Shown piece by piece: positions 28,601 to 36,661 of a DNA stretch of 64,000 bases (position 1 is its first letter; every line of letters starts with the position of its first letter). The stretch comes from Niabella ginsenosidivorans. Its GTDB lineage: Bacteria; Bacteroidota; Bacteroidia; Chitinophagales; Chitinophagaceae. The stretch is from assembly GCF_001654455.1 (NCBI RefSeq), contig NZ_CP015772.1, forward strand, positions 2,852,001 to 2,916,000. Reading direction: 5' to 3'. Both the position numbers and the translations under genes were made by a program. Under the pieces are notes generated by a model. It had not been told where the DNA came from and did not search any database. It was given only the letters and a program-made list of their open reading frames with translations.

Positions 28601-29349
28601 GCTTTTATTATAGCCGTCAATGCAATTCTCTGTTCCTGTAAGGCATCTAATTCTTCCATAGTAAGGGTAGCAATGCCCTCCCGCCGCAGGCGCAGCTCCC
28701 GTAGTTTTTGCTGCTGCTCCCGGTGATTTTCAAAAATCCGTTTTGAAATTTCCGAATAAATAGATGTACCGGTAAGCTTTTCCAGTAAAGCCGATTTTTC
28801 GTCCCTGCCTGCTTTCAGGAAAGCTGTAAAATCGCCCTGGGCCAGCAATACCGAGCGGGTGAACTGTTCAAAATTCAGTCCCACCAACCGTTCTATCTCT
28901 TCCAGCAGCTCTGTTTTCTTACCCGGAACATTTGTATGGGTGCTCATATTCTTAAGGGTAATACCAAAAGCCTGCAGGCTTCCTTCTGCCTTGTTATAAG
29001 CCCGCCTCACCGTCCAGGTTGCCCTGTAATGCTGCCCGTCAATACCTGCAAAATCCACTTCTGCATACCCGTCTGCAGTGCCATCGCGCAGTATGCCCCG
29101 TACATCTCCCTGATGGATCGTGCTACCCTGCACATCTTTGATCTCGATACCGCTTTCGGCCATCCTGTACCGGGGCGTTTTGGCATATAAGGCCAGGCAA
29201 AGCGCGTCCAGGATCGTTGACTTACCTGCGCCTGTAGGCCCGGTTATGGCAAATATACCGGCAGAAGAAAGGGGCTCCCGGGTAAAATCGATCTCTGTAA
29301 CGCCATCCAGAGAAGCCAGATTTTTGATCCGTATTGCAAATATTCTCAT
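25618..29349 (-). CDS. sbcC: Nuclease SbcCD subunit C (SMC-like ATPase)
   Basis: The 1243-residue partner of SbcD forms the Mre11-Rad50-like complex that cuts hairpins and protein-blocked DNA ends. Walker A is GPTGAGKS at residues 37-44. Long coiled coils rich in Gln, Glu and Lys flank the zinc hook CPVC (Cys614 and Cys617, in GEPCPVCGSTEHP). The C-terminal lobe has the ABC signature YSLSGGESFLVSLALALGL and Walker B SLFIDEGFGSLD. The ATG at 29349 overlaps the sbcD stop by 4 bp (ATGA), so translation is coupled. Length and layout are normal. Confidence 0.96.
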   Translation of the reverse strand: MRIFAIRIKNLASLDGVTEIDFTREPLSSAGIFAITGPTGAGKSTILDALCLALYAKTPRYRMAESGIEIKDVQGSTIHQGDVRGILRDGTADGYAEVDFAGIDGQHYRATWTVRRAYNKAEGSLQAFGITLKNMSTHTNVPGKKTELLEEIERLVGLNFEQFTRSVLLAQGDFTAFLKAGRDEKSALLEKLTGTSIYSEISKRIFENHREQQQKLRELRLRREGIATLTMEELDALQEQRIALTAIIKAGDQQLADLSKEINWHEQRVKFQEGVETARLAYDQANRNKEAAAPREQHLQVVDRIQPVRPLINNLQNVQEQLESKSKQLAELNDRLSTLQQQKQILDVAIEKAINDLGTKIKEEEDAQPLLDEAKALDVQLSEKAEQIKQAAEENEQIHSRQKELSGQLLQAQKESDLLEQEVTKLTQWKIDHEARRPVAEQERMILSKLGDAESVLESLHHYALRIHNAEQETAAYQQQAQQLEKEKETVRKSLQQLQQGYNAFQTALLKIPIQDIEAEKAATDTLVGDIISATAHWRLLYTAIKEKEARQQSLTQHQKELGEQTEKLTAAERLLEIKKAERDVSLKSLEKARLIAAGSIEKLRSQLEPGEPCPVCGSTEHPYALHDPSLGQVLAGLEVSYRQAESGYAQQLAAHSSLNQACIQIRKNISVYEASVADKTKTIEELTHKWTEFGISKRCVNLPVEETGNWLQQQLQLQKEKQQQLQQQIQSYGKQKDNLEVHKTKLTALEKRFNDAENDSKDIGRALKSLQEQKAHDEGERQKAESKLDKLKETLSGYFTSEKWFQNWQSNPETFAKHITEFALEWKTSMERLEENIRKQHVLVEKLKGIRKQADTIREEVALKEQKLSSLQLQRNGLSERRKTIFNGAPVTGIETGLKNAVSSARQLAEQKKKEAELVQGNITRNTAQSEQLEKDSTFLSKQETELKEKLGEWLNNHNQQYETTLTETELLPLLAFTRDWIEKERTGLRAIDDAVMQARSVFEERVKALENHTAQRLSERTLEALIALQTEAQATWKQNNQTANEIDFKIKDDEVNKQRIGQLLENIERQSQVVDNWAKLNEMIGSADGKKFRQVAQEYTLDVLLSYANVHLEMLSRRYVLQRIPNSLGLQVLDQDMGNEVRTVYSLSGGESFLVSLALALGLASLSSNRMKVESLFIDEGFGSLDPATLNIAMDALERLHNQGRKVGVISHVQEMTERVPVQIRVSKRQSGKSKVEVVGM

Positions 29350-30599
29350 GGTGCAGCCTCGCTTTCGTTTACTTCCCGGATCGCCTGCTGAAACAATTGC
29401 AGCAGCGCTTCAGGAACAGGATTGTTATATTTTGTGAGGTACACCCTGCTGAATACATCCAGAGGTTTCAGATCGCTAAGCGGCGCCGCATTTACGATCG
29501 CTGGTGCTCCGGATTCCGGTGAAGCCGTTTTATAGCGTACATCAATTTTTGCCAGCCTTACGTGTTTGCCGGTAATGGCAGTTTCTATCTTATGCCGGAG
29601 GCCGGGTTCCGGCCCGTTCAACAATACTCGCACTTCCAGGTACGGCGCAGTGGTGGCATCGGCTTCAGCCATCGGCAACTGTGCCAGGGCATCCAGTACT
29701 GCTGCCAATGAGCTATGAACTGCAGGAATGTGCTGAAGCGGTACTGATACCGGTATTTCTATTGTTTTCAGATGCTCAATTCCTTCGCTTTTTAAATCAA
29801 ATACAATTACCTGGTGCTTATAATGCACCTCGGAAAAGGACATAGGCAACGGGCTTCCGCAATAACGGATATGCTCCTTTCCGCCAATACGCTGTGCTTT
29901 ATGTATATGCCCTAAGGCAACATAAGCAATGGCATCGTCAAACGCTGATGCTGAAATACACTCTGCTCCGCCCATGATCAGCCGTTCCATTTTATCAATA
30001 TCACCCACTTCAGCCTGCCGGGTATGCAAATGGCCCATTGCAATAATTGCCTGGCCGGCCTGTTTTTGTGCCGACACCTGCCGGTAAGCCCCTTCATAAA
30101 AAGCTGTAACGCCCGCAGCGTAAGGGTTATCCGCATCCGGTATTACCGGGTAATCGCCCATACGTAAGAAAGGAGCAGCTATGCACCAGGCCTGTACAGT
30201 TCCTTTTTTATCCTTTAAAGGGATAAGGATCTTCTTATAATCGATCGCCCCGTTTTCATCCCTTTCCACCAGGCCTATAATATGAATATTCGATGACTCC
30301 AGAAACGGCTTGGGCGCTTCCAGCCGGGAGGCTGAGTCATGATTGCCCGCAGTAACAATGATCTGCAGATCAGGGTTCAGGGTTGCAGCCTTACTTAAAA
30401 AGGAATAGAAGATCCTTATGGAGGCTGCTGAAGGATTGGACAGGTCAAATACATCGCCGCTGATCAGCAATACATCAATCTGCTCCTGGCTGAGCGTCTT
30501 TATCAGCCAGTTCAGGAACTGCCGGTGCTCATAGGTACGGTCGTACTCATAAAAAAGCTGGCCTATATGCCAGTCGGCTGTATGCAAAATCCTTAGCAT
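29346..30599 (-). CDS. sbcD: Nuclease SbcCD subunit D (Mre11-like exonuclease)
   Basis: The 417-residue metallophosphoesterase has every metal-binding block: ILHTADWHIG at the N-terminus, LLISGDVFDLSNPS, IIVTAGNHDSASRL, AMGHLHTR and YVALGHIHKAQRIG followed by YCGSPLPMSFSE. It is the 3'-5' exonuclease and endonuclease subunit working with SbcC, which overlaps its 3' end. The start MLRILHTADWH is the usual one. It is transcribed away from the repeat-rich gap at 30.6-31.7 kb. Confidence 0.96.
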   Translation of the reverse strand: MLRILHTADWHIGQLFYEYDRTYEHRQFLNWLIKTLSQEQIDVLLISGDVFDLSNPSAASIRIFYSFLSKAATLNPDLQIIVTAGNHDSASRLEAPKPFLESSNIHIIGLVERDENGAIDYKKILIPLKDKKGTVQAWCIAAPFLRMGDYPVIPDADNPYAAGVTAFYEGAYRQVSAQKQAGQAIIAMGHLHTRQAEVGDIDKMERLIMGGAECISASAFDDAIAYVALGHIHKAQRIGGKEHIRYCGSPLPMSFSEVHYKHQVIVFDLKSEGIEHLKTIEIPVSVPLQHIPAVHSSLAAVLDALAQLPMAEADATTAPYLEVRVLLNGPEPGLRHKIETAITGKHVRLAKIDVRYKTASPESGAPAIVNAAPLSDLKPLDVFSRVYLTKYNNPVPEALLQLFQQAIREVNESEAAP

Positions 30600-31040
30600 A
30601 TTCTTTTGTTTATCCTGCTACCGATCATTACTTTTTGTATTTGATACATGTTTTCAAAAATACAAAATAATGCTCCATCCTGCTTACCCTCCTTTCTTAC
30701 CGCTTCTGACACCTGTAATATGCAAGTGAAATTTATTATAGCCCTAAACAAAGCGTTACGGCTAAGTTGCCGGGGCATTAAAGATTCCTAAAAGCACATG
30801 GATCTATTTTAGGATATAGCATTTCCAATACCCCCGGATTTTCAGGCAGTACAAAAAGAAAAGGCCCGTGCCATTCAATGCTCCCGCAGATTCGCACCTG
30901 CCTGCCGGCGAGCTACGCTATACACACAACTTTTCTCCCCTAATACTGGGTTCGTGCAGTAACAGTAATTGTATGTTGTCTTAATTGAGTTGCAGAGTTA
31001 TTGAGACAATGACAGACCTTCAACTCCTCTATTTTCTTTT

Positions 31041-31107
31041 CAACCTTTTGTCGCCACAAAAGGTTGCCAAAAAGGCTTCGTCAAACGAATGCCTCCGGCC
31101 GTTTGAC
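31041..31107. repeat. Double hairpin, likely intergenic repeat element
   Basis: There is a perfect 11-bp inverted repeat (CAACCTTTTGT / ACAAAAGGTTG, 31041-31066). It is followed by GTCAAACG (31080-31087) paired with CGTTTGAC (31100-31107) around a GC-rich loop. I recall this type of paired hairpin recurring between genes in Bacteroidota, but only one copy is present in this window. Confidence 0.65.
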
Positions 31108-31399
31108 TGCCCACGCACACGGACAACCTATATGAAAAGTTATAGCTGGTGTTACTGAAAAGGTTTATTGAAGTGCCTGCTGCTGATTGTCGTAATTTCC
31201 TTACTGCGCTGCTTTTTTACGTGCTCCTTTTATTTGATAAAAAAACATCTGTTGCGTAAAAAAGAGGCGCTATGAAGCCAGTTGGCTGCAGTAGTCGCAA
31301 TTGTGTTCCGGAATTGAGAAACAAGAAAAAGGCAGCGCATAATCATTAGAAACCTTTATACCTGTTAGCAAAAGATATGTATACAGGGTAGCTACCGGC

Positions 31400-31420
31400 G
31401 AGCAGGGAGCAGGGAGCAGG
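31400..31420. repeat. 7-bp tandem repeat (GAGCAGG x3)
   Basis: Three perfect head-to-tail copies of GAGCAGG occupy 31400-31420, followed by a degenerate fourth unit. It lies in non-coding DNA. Confidence 0.8.
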
Positions 31421-31448
31421 GAACAGCGCAGACAACCGTCCATCTGCG

Positions 31449-31489
31449 CTTCCGCAATGGCGGAAGTCTGCGTTCCGAAGGTTCGGAAC
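31449..31489. repeat. Two adjacent hairpins
   Basis: CTTCCGC-AATG-GCGGAAG (31449-31466) is followed 5 bp later by the perfect palindrome GTTCCGAA-GG-TTCGGAAC (31472-31489). A related hairpin with the same TTCCGC core occurs at 25504-25519. Confidence 0.7.
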
Positions 31490-31696
31490 AGCAGGACGTA
31501 ACACGACCAACAAAAAATCGTTGCGTCTTCGGGAAACTTTTCGGTCTGATTAAAATGTCATTTCCGTATAACCTGTCATCCGGCTTGATGACAGTGAAGT
31601 GCAAGGAAATAAATTAAAATTAACCAGGTTTATAAAAAGTTGAATTAGTACCGGAATGACAAAATAATATTTTACAGGTTTACGCTTTGCCCTGGA

Positions 31697-33070
31697 TTAT
31701 TTCGCCTTGAACAATTCTTCCTTGGGCACGATCTTTACCCTTGTATCGTCTTTCAGTGTTTGACTAACGGCACTGTAGGGCGCCGTTACCACCAGATCTC
31801 CGGCTTTGAGACCGGCTCTGATTTCTATATAATTAATATCCTGTATACCGGTTTTTACAATCCGTTTTTTAACCACATTATCTTTCATTACTATATAGAC
31901 CACCTCTTCCATTTCGCCGGCCTTACTGTCTTCATCAGCGGCATTGTTAGCCGGATCCTTTTGGTCCTTTCTGGTATCAGACAGGCTTTTATCACTACCC
32001 TTTATCCTGGCATTAACAGCAGCAATAGGCACTGTTACAATATTATCCTTCCGCTGTGTCTTAATGTCGGCACTGGCATTCATACCCGGCCGGAAGGGAA
32101 ATTTTCTCGGGTGGGTCGGGTCGATCAGATCCTGGTAGGAGTTTTTATCGATCCGGATCCGCACTTCATAATTGGTAACATCATTGGAACTGGTGCCAGT
32201 GCCGGTTGTGGTGCCCAGAGCAGATTTTACGCTACTGGCTATTTTAGTAACGATGCCTTTAAATTTACGGCCATTATAAGCATCTACTTCAATATCAGCA
32301 TTATCGCCAATGCTCACTTTTACAATGTCATTTTCACCTACGTTTACCCGCACTTCCATTGTGCTCATATCGGCAACCGTCATCATTTCGGTACCTGCCA
32401 TCTGTGCCGTTCCAACTACCCGTTCTCCCTTTTCTACTTTTAAGGAGGAAATGATGCCGCTTATCGGTGAAACGATTGTTGCCCTGCCCAGCACTTTATT
32501 GGCAGCCATCAATCCTGTTTGGGAAGAAAGCACCCCGGCCCGCAGGCTCCGTATATTCTGCAGGCTTGCGTTATAATTTGCCTGCGCAGAGGCGAGGTCA
32601 GTTTCATATTGTTCAAACTCGGCCTTTGAGATCACCCGGTCGTCAAACAACTTTTTATTACGGTTATACGCCTGCTGCGCCTTGTCCAGCATTGCTTTCT
32701 GAACTCCAAGCGCGGCCTCACTATTTGCCACGTTTGCCTGGGATTGCCCTAATCGCGCAGAGGCCTCATCCCTGTCCAGGGCATAATTATCAGCATAAAC
32801 CCGCGCCAGTATCTGCCCTTTTTTAACACTATCTCCTTCCTGCACATTCAGATCAGTGATCTCACCGCTTACATCCGGGCTGATCTTTACTTCATATTCC
32901 GGATAAATCTGCCCGCTTGCAGTTACTGTTTGGGTAATGGAACGTATCGCTGCCTTTTCTGCAGCAACTTTTATCAGGTCCTTATCTTTATTTGAAACAA
33001 CAGAATAAATGATCAGTAAAGCAATCACACATCCTGCAATGATCCATATCCGTTTCCATTTTTTACTCAT
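31697..33070 (-). CDS. Periplasmic adaptor (membrane-fusion) protein of a tripartite efflux pump
   Basis: The 457-residue HlyD/MacA-type adaptor has an N-terminal membrane anchor (WIIAGCVIALLIIYSVV, about 9-25). The split lipoyl domain shows SGQIYPEYEVKISPDVSGEI and LNVQEGDSVKKGQILARVYA. A coiled-coil hairpin occupies about 85-170, and the beta-barrel and membrane-proximal domains follow. In MacA-like systems it links an ABC or RND inner-membrane pump to TolC. It lies 24 bp after the TolC gene and is surely co-transcribed with it. The inner-membrane pump gene that normally follows the adaptor is absent here and replaced by the repeat-rich gap. Confidence 0.9.
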   Translation of the reverse strand: MSKKWKRIWIIAGCVIALLIIYSVVSNKDKDLIKVAAEKAAIRSITQTVTASGQIYPEYEVKISPDVSGEITDLNVQEGDSVKKGQILARVYADNYALDRDEASARLGQSQANVANSEAALGVQKAMLDKAQQAYNRNKKLFDDRVISKAEFEQYETDLASAQANYNASLQNIRSLRAGVLSSQTGLMAANKVLGRATIVSPISGIISSLKVEKGERVVGTAQMAGTEMMTVADMSTMEVRVNVGENDIVKVSIGDNADIEVDAYNGRKFKGIVTKIASSVKSALGTTTGTGTSSNDVTNYEVRIRIDKNSYQDLIDPTHPRKFPFRPGMNASADIKTQRKDNIVTVPIAAVNARIKGSDKSLSDTRKDQKDPANNAADEDSKAGEMEEVVYIVMKDNVVKKRIVKTGIQDINYIEIRAGLKAGDLVVTAPYSAVSQTLKDDTRVKIVPKEELFKAK

Positions 33071-33094
33071 ACCGCAAATTTAATTTTGCCCTGT

Positions 33095-34528
33095 TTAATT
33101 ATGGAGCTTGATGCCCTGTCCTTTATAAAACTCCAGCAACTTTATCTTAAAAACATAATCATAGTGGGCAGACAACATATTGATCTTGGTCGTGAACAGG
33201 TTGTTCTGATTCACAATAAGGTCTATGGGTTTCAGCAACCCCACATCAAAACGTTTGCGTGCAAAATCGTATGCTTTCTGGGCTGAGGCCAGCGCAATCT
33301 TTGAGGCATTGTATTTTTCAATTGCTGCAACCGCGTTGGTATGTGCCTGGTAAATATCCTGCTTTAACTGTTGCTGATCCTGGTCGAGTTGTAATTGCTG
33401 TGCCTCCACATTCAGCTTTGCCTTTTTCCAGTTGGTACGGGCCATATTCCCGTTAAAAATGGGTATATTAATCCCCAACCCGATATTCTGGCTGAAGTTA
33501 TTGCTGAGCTGCCGGAAATAAGTGTTTTTATTAAACCCCATCGGAATATTTTCCTCGGTATTCACGATATAGTTTGTACCGTTAATATTGACAAAACCAA
33601 CCGGAACAATCCCGTTTTGGAAATTGGTCGGCAGCAGTTTCTGTGCGTTGGAATAACGGGTGTCCAGTCCTCCAAACAATCCTATGGTAGGATACATATC
33701 GGCTTTTGCTACCAGCACATTTTTTTCCGCAGCTTTTACATTCAGCTCATTGATCTTTTGCTGGGGAAGGTTGTACAGGGCAGAATGAAAGACCACATCC
33801 GGCTCCAGTTCTGCCAGCGGCTCAACAGGAATGCTGTCTACGGGAGGTGCATCAATATCAAAAGAAGCTGCGGCATCCAGGTTCAGCAGAGCTTGTAGCT
33901 GCAGCAGGTTTAACCTGAAATTGGCCCGGGCGTTGATCAAAGTAGCGCTGTCATTGGCCAGTTGGGTTTCCATTTCCGCCAGGTTCAGCTCAGGCAGGGC
34001 GCCGGCTTTTACCTGTTTATCCACATCATTTCTCTGATCCCTGCTTTGTCCCACCTGAACGGCTGCCGCATTGATCTGTTCTTTGGCCAGTAAAGCAGAC
34101 AGGTAAGCATTGGCCACATTGAGCGAAATGTCATTCCTTGCCTTTTCCAGTTGTGCTATGCCCGCCTGGTAGCTATAGGCATTGGCCGCAATGGTGTTCT
34201 TTTTCTTAAACCAGTTAAAAATATCTGCATTCAGGTTCAGCGAATGGTTGGCTGCCAGGATCTCATTGGTGGTAAACTGGTTCGATGTGGGGTCAATGGA
34301 GCGCCCGAACTGGTACCCTACATTGTGCTGTGAGTTTGCTGTCGGGTACAAGGCCATTTTACTCTGCTCCAGTGTGAGCTTATTAATACGAGCCTGTACG
34401 TCTGCCTGTTTTACGGATATATTATGTTCAATAGCATACTGCACACAACGCTCCAGGCTCCATTTTTCCTGGGCGTTTAGTTCAGCAAGTGCCAAAAATC
34501 CGGCAAGCGCCAGTAAAATTCGCTTCAT
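33095..34528 (-). CDS. TolC-family outer-membrane efflux protein
   Basis: The ATG at 34528 is chosen because it starts a signal peptide (MKRILLALAGFLALAELNAQ); an upstream ATG at 34576 would add 16 hydrophobic residues. The 477-residue product has the duplicated OEP layout. The first half begins WSLERCVQYAIEHNISVKQA and contains NVANAYLSALLAKEQIN. The second half contains INELNVKAAEKNVLVAKADM and ends in a helix (YDFARKRFDVGLLKPIDLIV). It forms the trimeric outer-membrane exit duct and pairs with the adaptor downstream. Confidence 0.93.
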   Translation of the reverse strand: MKRILLALAGFLALAELNAQEKWSLERCVQYAIEHNISVKQADVQARINKLTLEQSKMALYPTANSQHNVGYQFGRSIDPTSNQFTTNEILAANHSLNLNADIFNWFKKKNTIAANAYSYQAGIAQLEKARNDISLNVANAYLSALLAKEQINAAAVQVGQSRDQRNDVDKQVKAGALPELNLAEMETQLANDSATLINARANFRLNLLQLQALLNLDAAASFDIDAPPVDSIPVEPLAELEPDVVFHSALYNLPQQKINELNVKAAEKNVLVAKADMYPTIGLFGGLDTRYSNAQKLLPTNFQNGIVPVGFVNINGTNYIVNTEENIPMGFNKNTYFRQLSNNFSQNIGLGINIPIFNGNMARTNWKKAKLNVEAQQLQLDQDQQQLKQDIYQAHTNAVAAIEKYNASKIALASAQKAYDFARKRFDVGLLKPIDLIVNQNNLFTTKINMLSAHYDYVFKIKLLEFYKGQGIKLHN

Positions 34529-34627
34529 TGAACAAAAATAGAAGAAAAGAAAGCAAATTTTGTGCAAAACCGGCAATATTCTATCTGTAGAATATAGGAA
34601 ACTTTTGACAACCCGCTACCGGAACAA

Positions 34628-34656
34628 TAAAAAAGGCCATCTAAGAATAGACGGCC
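34628..34656 (-). terminator. Rho-independent terminator (minus strand)
   Basis: Read on the minus strand, GGCCGTCTA (34656-34648) pairs with TAGATGGCC (34643-34635), with one G-U pair, and a run of six T follows. It ends the transcript coming from the pirin-like gene at 34686. Confidence 0.75.
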
Positions 34657-34685
34657 GGAATTGAATCAAAACCAACTACACCTGA

Positions 34686-35345
34686 TTATTTATAATGAAC
34701 AGTTTCTACTACCAGCAGGATCGTTTCTGAACCGAATGATTCGGTTTCAAACTGCACCGTATTCCATAAGGCCAATCCATCCCCGCTGTGCAATAATCTT
34801 CCTGCTATTTCAGCCGCCCCCTGTATGATATAGCAAAATATAACGGCATTGCTTAGCCGGGTCGTATAAACTTTCTCATCCCGCATTCCCAACTGCTGAA
34901 TGCGCACCGTTATTTCCGCCGCAGCGATGACCGTATTATCCCCGTTTTTATGCAAATCAAAAGAAAAGAGCTGAACCGGGTCAACACCCGGAGTCCCGGC
35001 TATATTGAATGGCAGGAGCAGAAATTTCACTAATGCATCTTTATACCGGTTGCGGATGCTGATCGTTGCTCCATTCAAAAGAGCCATCTGCCCGCACTTT
35101 AATTCTTTGGGCTCTTTATGGGTCAGCAGTTCCAGATCACCGACTACAGGGATCAGTAATAACAGCTGCCCGGGCTGTTCTGTTTTTTTTGAAATCCCGG
35201 GAGCGAGCGTTTCTTCATCAACTTCCTGTAACTTACCTAACTGAGCAGCCTGGCTACAGCATATCCTTATTGTCCGGAACGTTTCATCCGCGATCACGCT
35301 GTTGTTTGCGCCCAGAAATATATGTGCGGGCGATTGCCGGATCAC
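34686..35345 (-). CDS. Pirin/cupin-like protein
   Basis: The 219-residue protein has two beta-rich modules. The first contains PGQLLLLIPVVGDLELLTHK. The second contains NAVIFCYIIQGAAEIAGRLL followed by HSGDGLALWN and ESFGSETILLVVE, which resemble the C-terminal cupin of pirin-family proteins. No clear metal-binding His/Glu set is visible, so activity is uncertain. It starts with GTG at 35345, whose bases overlap the stop of the preceding frame (GTGA), indicating translational coupling. It is the last gene of a minus-strand run and is followed by a terminator. Confidence 0.55.
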   Translation of the reverse strand: MIRQSPAHIFLGANNSVIADETFRTIRICCSQAAQLGKLQEVDEETLAPGISKKTEQPGQLLLLIPVVGDLELLTHKEPKELKCGQMALLNGATISIRNRYKDALVKFLLLPFNIAGTPGVDPVQLFSFDLHKNGDNTVIAAAEITVRIQQLGMRDEKVYTTRLSNAVIFCYIIQGAAEIAGRLLHSGDGLALWNTVQFETESFGSETILLVVETVHYK

Positions 35346-35840
35346 TTTATATCCTTTACGGAATAAATACTAATAAAAGGTTTCAGGGGTAAGAGCTCTG
35401 TGAATACCTCGTCATTTGCCTCTTTTAATAACAGCAATAGCTGCTCACCAATGGCATCGATCCAATACATCCGGTCGCTATAAAAAATCACAGCGGTCCT
35501 TTGCCCCCGACTGAGCGCGGATGTTTGAACTGATCATTTCAAAGCGATAATTATGAAAAGGCAGGAACTTCTTTCCCAATACATTTTTCACATCGGGGAA
35601 CAGATTGCTTAACTGCTTCCTATAACCGGTGATAGCAGTGCTTACCAAAAAATCAAGCCGTTGAGAACCGGGAACCTGGTGCACTATTTCTGCATATGTA
35701 CTATACTTTTGCCGCCGGTCAAAATGCTGTACCTGCAGCAAAAATTTCCGGTAAGTATCAGCAAACACCAGTTGTTCCCAGGCGCCGGAATCATCAGCGC
35801 TGATTATTTTACAGTAACAGATCCTGATCTCCCTGTTCAT
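35342..35840 (-). pseudogene. Unknown gene, interrupted by a one-base frameshift
   Basis: The frame from the ATG at 35840 (MNREIRICYCKI) is open for 120 codons and stops at 35478. A one-base shift in the A6 run at 35482-35487 continues it as YSDRMYWIDAIGEQLLLLLK, then FTELLPLKPFISIYS, to a TGA at 35342-35344. That TGA overlaps the GTG of the next gene. The coupling suggests the long version (about 165 residues) is ancestral. No family is recognised. It begins 6 bp after the dioxygenase gene. Either the gene is broken or the homopolymer count is a sequencing error. Confidence 0.6.
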
Positions 35841-35846
35841 AATCGG

Positions 35847-36545
35847 TCAGGCTTTTACGGCTATGGTATGCGTTAAAGTAAACCCTTCGCTCAAACTTCC
35901 GGAAATGCTGCTTAGTTCCGCAGCATACCCATCGCTAAAAACATTGTCGTTGGCATTATAGGTATAGCCGTTCATGCCCCTGTAGCCGGAAGCTGCATTT
36001 ACCAGAACCACTGCACTATTATCTCCTTCCGGGAAAGCGATCTGGGTTACCAGCAGCGACTTACCGGTTGTACTGTAAATATGCGCATGAATATGCGTAG
36101 CCCTGCCATTATACCAGCCCGGGAAAATACTGGTGAAAGTCACCAATCCATTGGAGTCAGTTGTCTGCCGCCCCCGCAGCCAGGTGGCACTTTGATAATT
36201 TGTGGACTGCATACTGCTGCCGCCATACTCAGAATAATTTCCTTCTTTATCACAATGCCAGATGTCAACTATAACATTCGCTAAAGCCGCGCAGCTGTTA
36301 CTCAGATCAGTAACTGAAATTTTAATAGTAAACGCAACCCCCGTACGGTCTCCGGTAATGTTGGATCTTACCAGTTCTGATGCATTCTTTGTTGGAAAAG
36401 GGCCTTCCGTTTCAGGCGGTGTTGCCGTACAGGTACCGGAACCGGTATCAGCAGCATCCGATTTGCTGCAGGATTTTGCCAAAGGAGCAACAAATGCCAT
36501 TCCTAAAGCCGTAATGCCCTGTTTTAAAAAAATTTTCCTTTCCAT
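35847..36545 (-). CDS. Exported intradiol ring-cleavage dioxygenase-like protein
   Basis: The 232-residue protein has a signal or lipoprotein-like N-terminus (MERKIFLKQGITALGMAFVA, then PLAKSC). The dioxygenase beta-sandwich is recognisable from TPPETEGPFPTKNASELVRS, the segment VIVDIWHCDKEGNYSEYGG with candidate Tyr iron ligand, and IFPGWYNGRATHIHAHIY with Tyr and His ligands. Family members cleave catechols between the hydroxyls using Fe(III). Exported versions are common in Bacteroidota and their substrates are mostly unknown. It lies 116 bp downstream of a LytTR regulator and directly upstream of the frameshifted gene. Confidence 0.85.
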   Translation of the reverse strand: MERKIFLKQGITALGMAFVAPLAKSCSKSDAADTGSGTCTATPPETEGPFPTKNASELVRSNITGDRTGVAFTIKISVTDLSNSCAALANVIVDIWHCDKEGNYSEYGGSSMQSTNYQSATWLRGRQTTDSNGLVTFTSIFPGWYNGRATHIHAHIYSTTGKSLLVTQIAFPEGDNSAVVLVNAASGYRGMNGYTYNANDNVFSDGYAAELSSISGSLSEGFTLTHTIAVKA

Positions 36546-36661
36546 CTTTTCTATTTTCAGGGTAAAGCTTATTGCCGGTACAATATTATCCCGCCCTTGC
36601 TGCCAGGAAAAATTTAATAGGTGAATACGGAAAGAATACCGGCAAACTCTTTAACGGAATG

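Larger units (their letters stand above)
30600..31696. other. 1.1-kb gene-free, hairpin- and repeat-rich region
   Basis: No credible gene lies between sbcD and the efflux adaptor. The short frames here have no recognisable protein features. The second half is dense in structured short sequences: hairpins at 31041-31066, 31080-31107, 31449-31466, 31472-31489 and 31573-31594, and a 7-bp tandem repeat at 31400-31420. It looks like accumulated intergenic repeats, possibly filling the place of lost genes. Confidence 0.7.

Noticed and set aside
30593-30778. 61-codon minus-strand frame upstream of sbcD
   Set aside because: It overlaps the sbcD start region and shows no domain, signal or conservation-like pattern.
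31392-31604. 70-codon minus-strand frame in the repeat-rich gap
   Set aside because: It is made up of the GAGCAGG tandem and hairpin repeats and has no protein-like features.
30600-31696. CRISPR array
   Set aside because: The hairpins and repeats differ from one another and are not regularly spaced; there are no uniform spacers and no cas genes in the window.
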